64,000 nt of DNA. Origin: Gemmobacter lutimaris (GTDB lineage Bacteria > Pseudomonadota > Alphaproteobacteria > Rhodobacterales > Rhodobacteraceae). Of this stretch, positions 44,571 through 61,478 are shown piece by piece. Within the stretch, counting starts at the first letter, position 1. Each line of letters opens with the position of its first letter. The notes under the pieces were generated by a model. That model was not told where the DNA came from. It saw nothing but the letters and a program-made list of their open reading frames with translations, and did no database searches. The stretch lies in contig NZ_QXXQ01000002.1 of assembly GCF_003570715.1 (NCBI RefSeq), positions 1 to 64,000 of the forward strand, written 5' to 3'. A program made the position numbers and the translations under genes.

Positions 44571-44583
44571 GTTATGATATAAC
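44571..44583 (+). promoter_or_regulatory. Zur-type operator at the start of the COG0523 GTPase gene
   Basis: The sequence GTTATGATATAAC is an inverted repeat GTTAT-N3-ATAAC, the core of Zur boxes (TGTTATRNTATAACA). It lies in a locally AT-rich stretch directly before the annotated start of a zinc-responsive type GTPase gene. Zur binding here would block transcription in zinc-replete cells. The operator ends 4 bases before the first ATG of the frame. Confidence 0.75.
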
Positions 44584-44598
44584 GCAATGGAGATGCCC

Positions 44599-45810
44599 GT
44601 GAACCAGACCCGCGATTCCCGCCTGCCCGTCACCGTCCTGTCCGGTTTTCTGGGGGCGGGCAAAACAACCCTGTTGAATGCCATCCTGAACAACCGCGAA
44701 GGCCGCCGTGTCGCGGTCATCGTCAATGACATGTCCGAGGTGAATATCGACGCCGATCTGGTGCGTGCTGGCAGCGACCTGAGCCGGGCCGAGGAAAAGC
44801 TGGTCGAGATGACGAATGGTTGCATCTGCTGCACCCTGCGCGAAGACCTGCTGACCGAGGTGCGTCGCCTGTCGGAAGAAGGCCGTTTCGACTATCTGCT
44901 GATCGAATCGACCGGCATCGCCGAACCGCTGCCCGTGGCCGCTACCTTCGACTTCCGCGATGCTGAGGGGGAAAGCCTGTCCGATGTCGCCCGGCTGGAT
45001 TGCATGGTGACTGTGGTCGATGCGGTGAACCTGCCGCGCGATTTCGTCTCGCATGATCTGCTGGGCGACCGGGGCGAGGTGTTGGGGCCGCAGGATGATC
45101 GCAGCATCGTGCAACTGCTGACTGAGCAGATTGAATTTGCCGATGTGATTGTGCTCAACAAGGTCTCCGATGCCACGCCCCGCGCCTTGGCAGAGGCACG
45201 CGCCATCGTGCGGTCGCTGAATGCCGATGCGCGGATCATCGAGACCGATTTCGCGCGGGTCGATGCGGGGCAAGTGCTGGATACCGGCCTTTTCGATTTC
45301 GACCGCGCGCATCAGCACCCGCTTTGGGCGCAGGAGCTTTACGGGTTCGCGGACCATGTGCCGGAAACCGAGGAATACGGCATTTCGTCTTTCGTTTACC
45401 GGGCGCGGGCGCCGTTCGACCCAGGAAGCCTGCACCGGGTGCTGAATGGTGACCTGCCGGGCGTGATTCGGGCCAAGGGGCATTTCTGGCTGGCAACGCG
45501 GCCGGACTGGGCGGCGGAGTTCTCGCTGGCCGGGGCGATTTCATCGGTGCGGCCGCTGGGGCGGTGGTGGGCCTCGGTTCCGGCGGAACGCCTGCCGAGC
45601 CACCCCGAGGCGCGGGCCGAGATCGCGGCGCAATGGGCGGAGCCATGGGGTGACCGGCGGCAGGAGATCGTGTTCATCGGTATGGGGCTGGACCGGGCCG
45701 CGTTGACGGCGGCGCTGGATGCAGCACTGGTGCCTGCGCAGGCATTCCGGCCGGAAGATTGGGCAGGCATGGCCGATCCCTTCCCGCGCTGGGGCGCCGA
45801 GGCAGCATGA
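44599..45810 (+). CDS. COG0523 (CobW/YciC-type) GTP-binding metal chaperone, probably zinc
   Basis: 403 residues when started at the GTG 44599, which has GGAG 6 bases before it; an upstream ATG at 44587 abuts the Zur box and lacks a site. Walker [13 protein letters not shown] near 15-26, the metal motif [10 protein letters not shown] near 73-82, [10 protein letters not shown], and NKVSD for guanine specificity. The C-terminal domain contains a CobW C-terminal fold ending in [15 protein letters not shown]. The Zur box upstream argues for a zinc-scarcity role, such as zinc transfer to apo-proteins. The next gene overlaps its stop by 4 bases. Confidence 0.9.
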   Translation: MNQTRDSRLPVTVLSGFLGAGKTTLLNAILNNREGRRVAVIVNDMSEVNIDADLVRAGSDLSRAEEKLVEMTNGCICCTLREDLLTEVRRLSEEGRFDYLLIESTGIAEPLPVAATFDFRDAEGESLSDVARLDCMVTVVDAVNLPRDFVSHDLLGDRGEVLGPQDDRSIVQLLTEQIEFADVIVLNKVSDATPRALAEARAIVRSLNADARIIETDFARVDAGQVLDTGLFDFDRAHQHPLWAQELYGFADHVPETEEYGISSFVYRARAPFDPGSLHRVLNGDLPGVIRAKGHFWLATRPDWAAEFSLAGAISSVRPLGRWWASVPAERLPSHPEARAEIAAQWAEPWGDRRQEIVFIGMGLDRAALTAALDAALVPAQAFRPEDWAGMADPFPRWGAEAA

Positions 45811-46103
45811 GGCGCAATCTGGCAACACGGCTGCGGCGACGCCCGCAGAGGGGGGCTCCGATGGCAACCTATGACCGGCTGCCGCCCCCGCTGCGGCGTT
45901 GGCTGGCGGAGGCAATTCTGCCGTGGAGCGCCGCCAGCGCCCTGCGGCTTTGGCGGCGCACGCTGGCTGAAACGGGCAGCGAGGCGGCGGCGCTGGACCG
46001 CTTGGCCGCCGCCGAGTCGCGGCTGGTGGCACGGGATGCTGCGCGCATCTGGGGCGCAGGGCATCCCATGGCTGGCGATACGCGGCGCCCTGTGGCAGGA
46101 TAA
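45807..46103 (+). CDS. Small conserved protein beside the zinc GTPase (DUF6525-like, from memory)
   Basis: 98 residues, starting with ATG overlapping the GTPase stop (ATGA). It is basic and helical with the pattern [27 protein letters not shown] and [16 protein letters not shown] recall a Rhodobacteraceae family filed as DUF6525 with this pattern. No metal ligands stand out. Being coupled to a Zur-controlled gene, it probably takes part in the same zinc-limitation response. Confidence 0.68.
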   Translation: MRRNLATRLRRRPQRGAPMATYDRLPPPLRRWLAEAILPWSAASALRLWRRTLAETGSEAAALDRLAAAESRLVARDAARIWGAGHPMAGDTRRPVAG

Positions 46104-46178
46104 GCCAACACCGATGGAGGAAAAGATGAACAAGATCGCCTGAGCCTGTTTCCACAAACATCAGCCAAAGGTCTTGTC

Positions 46179-46820
46179 ATGCCCTTCCCGAATCCCGCCT
46201 TGCGGCATCCGATGCGCTTTGCCGGCGGGTCTGAAAACCCGTCGATGGTGCATCTGGCCGCAGTGATCGACCATCCCAACATCACCGTCGGCCGCCACGC
46301 CTATGCCAATGATTTCGATCCGCCTGCGGACTGGGCGGTACGGTTGGCGCCCTATCTGTATCCCGGCGCGCCGGAACGGCTTGAAATCGGGGCTTTCTGC
46401 CAGATCGCGCATGGCGCGCGCTTTATCACGGCCTCGGCCAATCATCCGATGGCCGGTTTCAGCACCTATCCTTTCGCTGTCTTCGACCCTGCGACACTGC
46501 CCCTGCTGCTTGGACAGTTGAAGGATCTGCCCGATACGGTGATCGGCCCGGATGTCTGGATCGGCCACGGCGCGCTGATCCTGCCGGGCGCGCGTCTGGG
46601 GGCGGGCGCGATCGTCGGTGCGGGCGCGGTTGTGGGCGGCGAGGTGCCGCCCTATGCGATTGTTGCGGGCAATCCGGCGCGGGTGATCCGGTATCGCTTT
46701 GCCGCCGATGTGGTGGAACGCCTGCTGGCGCTGGCATGGTGGGAATGGCCTAGCCGACGGATCGAGGCGGCCTTGCCTGCCTTGATGGCCGACGACATCG
46801 ACGCGCTGGAGCGGTGCTGA
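46179..46820 (+). CDS. CatB/Vat-type hexapeptide acetyltransferase
   Basis: 213 residues with left-handed beta-helix hexapeptide repeats ([32 protein letters not shown] near 130-160). The catalytic-type histidine lies in [13 protein letters not shown] near 88-93. It resembles xenobiotic acetyltransferases (chloramphenicol/virginiamycin type) but with no proof of antibiotic resistance; sugar acetylation is as likely. It follows the zinc GTPase pair with a 75-base gap. An independent gene is probable. Confidence 0.86.
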   Translation: MPFPNPALRHPMRFAGGSENPSMVHLAAVIDHPNITVGRHAYANDFDPPADWAVRLAPYLYPGAPERLEIGAFCQIAHGARFITASANHPMAGFSTYPFAVFDPATLPLLLGQLKDLPDTVIGPDVWIGHGALILPGARLGAGAIVGAGAVVGGEVPPYAIVAGNPARVIRYRFAADVVERLLALAWWEWPSRRIEAALPALMADDIDALERC

Positions 46821-46847
46821 AAATTCGGGGCAGCCTCAGGTTGCCCC

Positions 46848-46876
46848 TTGATTTCCCCCCATGGGTGCCGTAATTC
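46848..46876 (+). promoter_or_regulatory. Candidate promoter of tRNA-Trp
   Basis: TTGATT and TAATTC with a 17-base spacer, the -10 ending 14 bases before the tRNA. The arrangement is like the tuf promoter, including the identical -35. Confidence 0.5.
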
Positions 46877-46889
46877 CCGCCGCAGGCCT

Positions 46890-46965
46890 AGGGGTATAGC
46901 TCAGTTGGTAGAGCATCGGTCTCCAAAACCGAGGGTCGCGGGTTCAAGTCCTGCTGCCCCTGCCA
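46890..46965 (+). tRNA. tRNA-Trp (anticodon CCA)
   Basis: 76 bases including an encoded CCA end. Acceptor stem AGGGGTA pairs with TGCCCCT, the D arm is GCTCAGTTGGTAGAGC, the anticodon stem TCGGT/ACCGA carries CTCCAAA with anticodon CCA (46923-46925), and the T arm is GGGTTCAAGTCC. The place between tuf and secE/nusG is the usual alphaproteobacterial location of tRNA-Trp. Confidence 0.97.
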
Positions 46966-46994
46966 GGTCCTTCCAGACATAGTGATCGAATGTG

Positions 46995-47753
46995 TCAGGC
47001 GCTGATGCGCTTGCGTTCTGCTATGGGCGCTGTTCCGAAATGCTGCCGGTAAGCGCGGCTGAACCCTTCGGCCGAGCCATAGCCGTAACGATGTGCCACC
47101 CGATCAACCCGATGGCCACGCGCCAGATCCTGCCGGGCAAGAAGCAGCCGCCAGCGCCGTGCATAGGCACCGGGAGTTTCGCCCATGGCTATGGTGAACA
47201 GATCTGCGAAGCGGCTGAGCGAAAGGCCCGCAAGGGCGGCAAGATCCTCATTTAACCAGGTTTTTTCCGGTCGGTCGTGAATGGCGACAATGGCACGGCT
47301 CAACCGGGGGTCCGCCAGACCGGCCAGAAGGCCCGGCGTGGTCGAGCCCGAGGCGATGCAATCGCGCAACATCCGTACGATCAGAACCTCGGTCAGGCGC
47401 GCGACGACTGAAGGGCCGCCGCAACGCGGGCTGTCCAGTTCGGCGCGTAGCACCTTGATCAAGGCGGCGCTTTCTGCGTCCTGATGCAGATCGAACCGGA
47501 TCGGGTCTGGCAAGGTGGCAGCCAGGGGGTTCGCCTCGCCGCCCCAATCCACCCACGCTGAAAAGACGGGGAGGGCAGCGTCTGGTTGCAATGCCTTGCC
47601 TCGCAGGCACAGCAAGGCACGATCCGCCGTGCCATCCGGCCCCGCCGTCACCAGAAGATTGCCTTGGCCTGCGGGCGCCGGGCTGACGGTCAGCGCGAAA
47701 TGCGCCATCAGGCTCGACAGTCGGTCGCGGTGGGGTTCAGGAGTTTTGGTCAT
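46995..47753 (-). CDS. AraC family transcriptional regulator
   Basis: 252 residues from the ATG at 47753; an upstream frame extension is unsupported. The N-terminal about 140 residues match the cupin-like domain of AraC regulators (TLPDPIRFDLHQDAE), and the C-terminal has two helix-turn-helix units (WLNEDLAALAGLSLSRFADLF near 178 and DRVAHRYGYGSAEGFSRAYRQ near 225). It is divergent from a peroxiredoxin-like gene and likely regulates it. It ends 30 bases after the tRNA-Trp 3' end, within the conserved tuf-secE region. Confidence 0.9.
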   Translation of the reverse strand: MTKTPEPHRDRLSSLMAHFALTVSPAPAGQGNLLVTAGPDGTADRALLCLRGKALQPDAALPVFSAWVDWGGEANPLAATLPDPIRFDLHQDAESAALIKVLRAELDSPRCGGPSVVARLTEVLIVRMLRDCIASGSTTPGLLAGLADPRLSRAIVAIHDRPEKTWLNEDLAALAGLSLSRFADLFTIAMGETPGAYARRWRLLLARQDLARGHRVDRVAHRYGYGSAEGFSRAYRQHFGTAPIAERKRISA

Positions 47754-47823
47754 GTATATCGGATTTTTACAACCATAAACTTCGATACACCGATGCGGCA
47801 GTAAATCCAAGAAAGGACAATCC

Positions 47824-48360
47824 ATGCTTGTGCCGCGTCAGAAAACGCCTGATCTTGTCATTCCGACTCTGGATCACGGAACTTTCGACCTGTCGGTGGA
47901 GCGGAATGCGCGCGGCACGTTGGTCTGCTTCTATCGCGGCCTGCATTGCCCGATCTGCGCCACCTATCTGACCGAGTTGCAGAAGCGGACAGCAGACTTC
48001 GCGGCGCGTGGTGTCGGGGTCATCGCAGTCAGCAGCGACACGGCTGAACGGGCGCGCGGAATGGCCGAGAAGATCGGGGCGACGACATTGCGCGTCGGGT
48101 ATGATCTGCCGTTGCAGGTGGCGCGGGACTGGGGGCTGTATCTGTCAACCTCGCGCGGCAAGACCTCGATCGGGATCGAGGAACCGGCGCTGTTTTCCGA
48201 ACCGGGGCTGTTCCTCGTCAGCCCGCACCAGACGCTTTACTATGGCTCGGTGCAGACCATGCCCTTCGTGCGGCCGCATTTCGCGGAATTGCTTGGGGCG
48301 CTGGACTTCGCCATCAAGGCCGATTACCCGGCGCGCGGCGAATATACCGGGCCGGTTTAA
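47824..48360 (+). CDS. Peroxiredoxin-like (AhpC/TSA) protein
   Basis: 178 residues with a thioredoxin-like fold: LVCFYRGLHCPICATYLTEL contains a C-P-I-C pair near 43-46, the expected peroxidatic/resolving place. The protein lacks the usual PxxxTxxC loop of classical peroxiredoxins, so its reaction is uncertain. It diverges from the AraC regulator across 70 bases. A stress-inducible redox pair is a reasonable inference. Confidence 0.82.
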   Translation: MLVPRQKTPDLVIPTLDHGTFDLSVERNARGTLVCFYRGLHCPICATYLTELQKRTADFAARGVGVIAVSSDTAERARGMAEKIGATTLRVGYDLPLQVARDWGLYLSTSRGKTSIGIEEPALFSEPGLFLVSPHQTLYYGSVQTMPFVRPHFAELLGALDFAIKADYPARGEYTGPV

Positions 48361-48380
48361 ACCCTCTTCACGGCTTGCGC

Positions 48381-48409
48381 TTGAATTCCCCGGCGCAAGC
48401 GCGTATCTC
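48381..48409 (+). promoter_or_regulatory. Candidate secE promoter
   Basis: TTGAAT and TATCTC with a 17-base spacer, about 40 bases before the secE start. Its sequence (TTGAATTCC at the start) is very similar to the one before nusG at 48671. Confidence 0.5.
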
Positions 48410-48450
48410 CGCCCCCTGAAACAGGCGCGCGCATTGGCAGGACTTTACGC

Positions 48451-48651
48451 ATGGCAAAGGTCAACCCCCTCCAGTTCATCCAGCAGGTGCGCACCGAGGT
48501 GGGCAAGGTCGTCTGGCCGTCGCGCCGCGAGGTCATGCTGACCACCATCATGGTGTTCATCATGGCGGCGCTGTCTGCGACCTTCTTCAGCCTTGTCGAT
48601 CTGGCGATCCGCACAGGGCTTTCGGTCGTCGTCGGCGGCTTCGGCGCCTGA
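48451..48651 (+). CDS. secE: Preprotein translocase subunit SecE
   Basis: 66 residues with the conserved cytoplasmic part NPLQFIQQVRTEVGKVVWPSRREVMLTT and one membrane helix (about 39-60, VFIMAALSATFFSLVDLAIRT). The short single-helix form is typical for alphaproteobacteria. It is followed by nusG as in most bacteria. Good context; own promoter possible. Confidence 0.94.
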   Translation: MAKVNPLQFIQQVRTEVGKVVWPSRREVMLTTIMVFIMAALSATFFSLVDLAIRTGLSVVVGGFGA

Positions 48652-48670
48652 GCGCTCACGCCGTTTTTTC

Positions 48671-48699
48671 TTGAATTCCGGGGCGCGGGCCGTTATGCC
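48671..48699 (+). promoter_or_regulatory. Candidate nusG promoter
   Basis: TTGAAT and TATGCC with a 17-base spacer, 149 bases before nusG. The TTGAATTCC-N-GGCGC core matches the secE promoter. Confidence 0.45.
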
Positions 48700-48847
48700 C
48701 GCCGCAACGAATAGGAAACCGGCGCGCAGCGATTCGAGTTGCGCGCTGTTTTTTGTTCCGTGCGGAGTGACTTATCGCTCTGATTTGGCAGGAATTTCGC
48801 GGGCCAGGCTTGGGCCTTACCCGTGTGACGAAGGTGGTGAAGGCAGC

Positions 48848-49381
48848 ATGGCGAAGCGGTGGTATTCGGTTTCCGTCCTCTCGAATTTCGAGAAGAAGGT
48901 CGCCGAGCAGATCAAGCAAGCCGTGGCGGAAAACGGCCTTGAGGATGAGATCGAGGAAGTTCTCGTTCCGACCGAAGAGGTGATCGAGGTGCGCCGCGGC
49001 AAGAAGGTGACCTCCGAGCGCCGCTTCATGCCGGGCTATGTGCTCGTCCGCATGGAGATGTCGAATCGCGGCTATCACCTGATCTCGTCGATCAACCGGG
49101 TGACGGGCTTCCTTGGCCCGCAGGGCAAGCCGATGCCGATGCGCGATGCCGAGGTGAACACCATCCTGAACCGCGTCGAGGAGGGGCAGGAAGCGCCGCG
49201 CACCCTGATCCGTTTCGACGTGGGCGAGAAGGTCAAGGTGACCGACGGCCCGTTTGAAGGCTTCGACGGTATGGTCGAGGGTGTGGACGACGATCATCAG
49301 CGCCTGAAGGTCACGGTGTCGATCTTCGGTCGTGCGACCCCGGTCGAGCTGGAATTCACTCAGGTCTCCAAGCAGATCTGA
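48848..49381 (+). CDS. nusG: Transcription termination/antitermination protein NusG
   Basis: 177 residues. NGN domain beginning AKRWYSVSVLSNFEKKVAEQI; KOW motif VKVTDGPFEGFDGMVEGVD near 127-146; end VELEFTQVSKQI. The start is the ATG at 48848 preceded by AAGG; the long frame before it is not coding. It links RNA polymerase to rho or the ribosome. Located upstream of rplK as usual. Confidence 0.95.
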   Translation: MAKRWYSVSVLSNFEKKVAEQIKQAVAENGLEDEIEEVLVPTEEVIEVRRGKKVTSERRFMPGYVLVRMEMSNRGYHLISSINRVTGFLGPQGKPMPMRDAEVNTILNRVEEGQEAPRTLIRFDVGEKVKVTDGPFEGFDGMVEGVDDDHQRLKVTVSIFGRATPVELEFTQVSKQI

Positions 49382-49471
49382 GTGCTGTGCGTGGGAGGCG
49401 AGGGGTAAGTCCCGGGCCGGACCACTAAACCATGCGCCCCCAAGGGGTGCGGTGACAAAGGAGACGGCCAG

Positions 49472-49924
49472 ATGGCCAAGAAGATTATCGGCAGCCTCAA
49501 GCTGCAAGTGAAGGCCCAGCAGGCCAACCCCTCCCCGCCGGTCGGTCCGGCGCTGGGTCAGCGCGGTCTGAACATCATGGCCTTCGTGAAGGAATTCAAC
49601 GCGAAGTCCGCCGATTTCGCGCCGGGCACCCCGATCCCGACGGTCATCACCTATTATCAGGACAAGTCGTTCTCGCTCGACCTGAAGACCCCGCCGGCTT
49701 CCTACCTGCTGAAGGTTGCCGCTGGTCTTCCGGCTGTCGGCAAGCGGAACCGTCCGAAGGGTTCGTCGAAGCCGGGCCGTGAAGTGGCTGGCAAGGTGAC
49801 CGCGGCGCAGATCCGCCAGATCGCCGAAACCAAGATGAAAGACCTGAACGCGAACTCCGTCGAGGCCGCGATGCAGATCATTCTCGGCTCGGCCAAGTCC
49901 TGCGGCATCGAAGTGAAGGGCTGA
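49472..49924 (+). CDS. rplK: 50S ribosomal protein L11
   Basis: 150 residues with the signature [41 protein letters not shown]. It forms part of the GTPase-associated centre of the 50S subunit. The L11/L1 pair rplKA follows nusG, with rplA starting 4 bases after the rplK stop. The length is slightly longer than E. coli L11 (142). Confidence 0.97.
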   Translation: MAKKIIGSLKLQVKAQQANPSPPVGPALGQRGLNIMAFVKEFNAKSADFAPGTPIPTVITYYQDKSFSLDLKTPPASYLLKVAAGLPAVGKRNRPKGSSKPGREVAGKVTAAQIRQIAETKMKDLNANSVEAAMQIILGSAKSCGIEVKG

Positions 49925-49928
49925 GATC

Positions 49929-50627
49929 ATGGCGAAACTCGGTAAACGCACCAAAGCCGCCCGCGAAGCTTTCGTTGGCAAGGAACTGGTCTCGGTTGAG
50001 GACGCGGTGAAGCTGATCAAGTCGGCTGCTACGGCGAAATTCGACGAAACCCTTGAAATCGCAATGAACCTCGGTGTTGACCCGCGTCACGCCGACCAGA
50101 TGGTTCGTGGTGTTGTCCAGCTCCCGAACGGGACCGGCAAGACCGTGCGCGTGGCGGTGTTCGCCCGTGGCGCCAAGGCTGACGAAGCCAAGGCTGCCGG
50201 CGCCGACATCGTGGGTGCCGAAGACCTGATGGAAACCATCCAGTCGGGCAAGATCGAATTCGATCGCTGCATCGCCACACCGGACATGATGCCGCTGGTC
50301 GGCCGTCTTGGTAAAATCCTCGGCCCGCGCAACCTGATGCCGAACCCGAAAGTCGGCACCGTGACGATGGACGTGAAAACGGCTGTCGAAGCGGCGAAGG
50401 GTGGCGAAGTCCAGTTCAAGGTCGAGAAGGCCGGTGTGATTCATGCCGGGATCGGCAAGGTCTCGTTCGACGAGGGCAAACTGTCCGAGAACGTGCGCGC
50501 GTTCGTTGATGCCGTGACCCGTGCCAAACCGGCAGGGGCCAAGGGTACCTATGTGAAGAAGGTTTCGCTGTCCTCGACCATGGGTCCGGGCGTGTCGATC
50601 GACCTCACTTCGGCTTCGGGCAACTGA
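49929..50627 (+). CDS. rplA: 50S ribosomal protein L1
   Basis: 232 residues with [50 protein letters not shown]-type N-terminus and the central [22 protein letters not shown] motif. It binds 23S rRNA at the L1 stalk and, in E. coli, represses rplKA translation. It is directly downstream of rplK and probably in the same operon. Confidence 0.97.
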   Translation: MAKLGKRTKAAREAFVGKELVSVEDAVKLIKSAATAKFDETLEIAMNLGVDPRHADQMVRGVVQLPNGTGKTVRVAVFARGAKADEAKAAGADIVGAEDLMETIQSGKIEFDRCIATPDMMPLVGRLGKILGPRNLMPNPKVGTVTMDVKTAVEAAKGGEVQFKVEKAGVIHAGIGKVSFDEGKLSENVRAFVDAVTRAKPAGAKGTYVKKVSLSSTMGPGVSIDLTSASGN

Positions 50628-50639
50628 GGCCAAACGAAA

Positions 50640-50857
50640 TTCTCCTTGGCGACAAGGGGATGGCGGGGCGGAAACGCCCCGTCCTGTCCGAGACGGCGGG
50701 TGGCGCGCAAACGCCTTAATTTCCTGCCTGAGATGGGGATCGGGATTGAAGAGCGCCTCGGCGGTCTTGGTTTCGGGAACCCCAAGCGGACCCGAACGCC
50801 CCTGGAGACAGGGGCACATACGAGCCGGGGGGAAACCCCCAAACTTGGAGTGAAACT
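50640..50857 (+). promoter_or_regulatory. rplJ leader, probable L10 leader region
   Basis: The 230 bases between rplA and rplJ have no gene and show two hairpins with GNRA loops: GGGGCG-GAAA-CGCCCC at 50665-50680 and CCCCTG-GAGA-CAGGGG at 50799-50814. Such a structured leader is where L10 (with L12) binds its own mRNA to repress rplJL translation in other bacteria. The L10 leader assignment is by position and structure, not by a covariance-model match. Confidence 0.6.
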
Positions 50858-51373
50858 GTGGATAGAGCCCAGAAAGAGAAAGTGGTCGAGGAACTCGGCC
50901 AGATCTTCGAAAGCTCTGGCGTGGTTGTGGTTGCACACTACGCGGGTATCACGGTTGCAGAGATGCAGGATCTGCGGGCGCAAATGCGCGCCGTCGGCGG
51001 TTCCGTTCGCGTTGCCAAGAACAAGCTCGCCAAGATCGCCCTTGAAGGGAAACCCGCTGCGAAGATGGGTGACCTGCTCACGGGCATGACCGTGATGTCC
51101 TTCTCGGAAGACCCCGTCGCTGCGGCGAAGGTCTGCGAGGCTTACGCCAAGAAAAACGACAAGTTCGTGATTCTGGGCGGTGCCATGGGCGATACGGTTC
51201 TGGACCAGGCCGGTGTGAAAGCCGTCGCTTCGATGCCGTCGCGCGAAGAGCTCATTGCTCAGATCGTGTCGATGATCGGTGCGCCCGCTTCCAGCATCGC
51301 CGGGGCCATTGGCGCGCCTGCTTCGAACATCGCTGGCATCCTTTCGACCATCGAGGAAAAGGCTGCGGCCTGA
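50858..51373 (+). CDS. rplJ: 50S ribosomal protein L10
   Basis: 171 residues starting at a GTG ([30 protein letters not shown]). It forms the base of the L12 stalk; conserved helix ending in EEKAAA supplies the L12-binding C-terminal. It has a long leader with hairpins (50640-50857), and the rplL gene follows. The GTG start is frequent for rplJ in alphaproteobacteria. Confidence 0.96.
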   Translation: MDRAQKEKVVEELGQIFESSGVVVVAHYAGITVAEMQDLRAQMRAVGGSVRVAKNKLAKIALEGKPAAKMGDLLTGMTVMSFSEDPVAAAKVCEAYAKKNDKFVILGGAMGDTVLDQAGVKAVASMPSREELIAQIVSMIGAPASSIAGAIGAPASNIAGILSTIEEKAAA

Positions 51374-51441
51374 TCTTTGGATATTCGCGTGGGTTGCCCA
51401 ATCCCGTTGGAACCCCCATCTTAACTGAACGGAACTGAAAA

Positions 51442-51819
51442 ATGGCTGATCTTAAAGCTCTCGCCGAACAAATCGTCGGTCTGACCCTCCTGCAAGCCCA
51501 GGAACTGAAAACCATCCTGAAGGATGAGTATGGCATCGAGCCGGCAGCCGGTGGCGCCGTCATGATGGCTGCTGCTCCGGGCGCTGCTGCTGCTCCGGCT
51601 GAAGAAGAAAAGACCGAATTCGACGTCGTCCTGACCGACGCCGGCGCCAACAAGATCAACGTGATCAAGGAAGTGCGCGCGATCACCGGTCTTGGCCTGA
51701 AAGAAGCCAAGGATCTGGTGGAAGCTGGCGGCAAAGTGAAGGAAGCTGTTTCCAAAGCTGACGCCGAAGCGATGAAGAAAAAGCTCGAAGAGGCTGGCGC
51801 CAAGGTCGAGCTGAAGTAA
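51442..51819 (+). CDS. rplL: 50S ribosomal protein L7/L12
   Basis: 125 residues. N-terminal dimerisation region [19 protein letters not shown], alanine-rich hinge ([12 protein letters not shown]) and C-terminal factor-binding domain [39 protein letters not shown]. It recruits translational GTPases. It follows rplJ by 68 bases. Confidence 0.97.
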   Translation: MADLKALAEQIVGLTLLQAQELKTILKDEYGIEPAAGGAVMMAAAPGAAAAPAEEEKTEFDVVLTDAGANKINVIKEVRAITGLGLKEAKDLVEAGGKVKEAVSKADAEAMKKKLEEAGAKVELK

Positions 51820-51858
51820 TCCTTCCGGTGCCTCGGCACTGAAAGGTCTACGGATCGG

Positions 51859-51887
51859 GCTGGGTCTGACCTTGTGTCAGGCCCAGC
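51859..51887 (+). promoter_or_regulatory. Imperfect 12-base hairpin between rplL and rpoB, possible RNase processing site
   Basis: GCTGGGTCTGAC pairs with GTCAGGCCCAGC over 12 positions including one G-U, closed by a 5-base loop. There is no T run, so it is not an ordinary terminator. In E. coli the rplL-rpoB gap has an RNase III-cleaved hairpin and attenuator; the same function here is inference from position and shape. Confidence 0.5.
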
Positions 51888-52068
51888 TTGAGCCGTCTGA
51901 AGGCACCCCGGCTCGGAAGGCGCTGTGCGCAGCTTCTTCCCAGGCGTGGTTCGAGGTTCGGGAGCGGCCCGTCGGGAAGGGCCGCATGAATGGAACCTCC
52001 CCCCTGATCGCAATCGGCACGCGCCTGAGCCCCGACAGGCCGCGCGTCGGCGAAACAGAAAGGTGACG

Positions 52069-56208
<4,140 letters not shown>

Positions 56209-56254
56209 GGGCGGTCGCGCCCTCCTCACCCATCCCTCTTTTTAAGGACGCAAG

Positions 56255-60496
<4,242 letters not shown>

Positions 60497-60530
60497 TCTT
60501 GCCCCGCAAGGGGATGTGAACCAAAGGAAG

Positions 60531-60560
60531 CCCCCGCGTCCGTCGCGGGGGTTTTCGTTT
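60531..60560 (+). terminator. Rho-independent terminator of the rpoBC operon
   Basis: Stem CCCCCGCG/CGCGGGGG with a 5-base loop, then TTTTCGTTTT. It lies 35 bases after the rpoC stop and separates it from the inserted glycosyltransferase gene. Confidence 0.92.
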
Positions 60561-60612
60561 TGACAGTGCAGAGTGGCGCGGCCATGCTGGCGCGGATCAG
60601 CAGGAGGATGCA

Positions 60613-61419
60613 GTGAAGATCCGAAACCAGATCATCGGGTTGATGCGGTTTTCCTACCCGTCCAAGGGCGGTTTCGTGAAAGCGGGCGACGACCCCGAGG
60701 CGCAGGCCAGGCGGCTATACGACCCCGCGCGGCTGGAGCGTCGATTTGATCTGTTTGAAAAGTTGACCCTGCCTTCGTTGCTGGCGCAGTCAGATCAGGA
60801 TTTCCGCATGGTGTTCCTGATCGGGCGTGATCTGCCGGATGTCTGGCGTGATCGGCTGGCCGATGCCATTGCGCCGCTGGCAGGCGCGCGGCTGGTGGCA
60901 CTCGTGTCGTTGCCGCATTACCTTGCGGTGCGGCGGGCCTATGCCATGGCCGAGAAAGACAATGCGACTCATGTTACCGGCTTCCGGCTGGATGATGACG
61001 ACGCGCTGGACATTCACCATATCGCGCGGATGCGGGCGACGGTGGAGGCGCTGCTGCCGGTCACCGGGCCGGAGCTGCCGCTGGTCACCGGCTGCCACCG
61101 CGGTTTTTTTCTGGAGCGCAAACCCGAGGGGAACGAGATCTTCGAGGTGGTCGAAAAGGCGCCTATCGGACTTGGCCTTGCGATGACGACGCCGAAAGGG
61201 GTCAGCGAGAACATCTTTCGCCGTAACCATCGTTTCGCGAACCAGTGGTATAATACTTATACAGACGCCAATCAGCCGGCCTTCATCCGCACCGTGCATT
61301 CCGACAATGACAGCGACCCCCATGCCTCGGGCCGGATCGAGAAGGTTGACTGGGCGCAGGCCGGCCCGGTGATCGAAGCGCATTTCCCCTTTGCCGCCGA
61401 GATGTTGAAGGCGCTCTGA
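60613..61419 (+). CDS. Putative rhamnosyltransferase-family glycosyltransferase
   Basis: 268 residues from a GTG at 60613. Related by recognition to the putative rhamnosyltransferase family (Rhamno_transf): RNQIIGLMRFSYPSKGGFVK at the start, FRMVFLIGRDLPD and the acidic FRLDDDDALDIHHI near 125 as likely nucleotide-sugar/metal site, and NIFRRNHRFANQWYNTYTDAN later. It sits between the rpoC terminator and an EamA transporter. This is an accessory insertion in an otherwise conserved transcription/translation cluster. The substrate sugar is unknown. Confidence 0.78.
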   Translation: MKIRNQIIGLMRFSYPSKGGFVKAGDDPEAQARRLYDPARLERRFDLFEKLTLPSLLAQSDQDFRMVFLIGRDLPDVWRDRLADAIAPLAGARLVALVSLPHYLAVRRAYAMAEKDNATHVTGFRLDDDDALDIHHIARMRATVEALLPVTGPELPLVTGCHRGFFLERKPEGNEIFEVVEKAPIGLGLAMTTPKGVSENIFRRNHRFANQWYNTYTDANQPAFIRTVHSDNDSDPHASGRIEKVDWAQAGPVIEAHFPFAAEMLKAL

Positions 61420-61478
61420 AGCCTCTGGCCCCTTCTGACCGGCCCTGCTACCGATCCGGCAGGGACAGGGAGAACCTC

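Noticed and set aside
46112-46143. A nine-residue open frame (MEEKMNKIA) before the CatB-type gene
   Set aside because: Too short to judge and not followed by attenuator structures, so it is probably chance.
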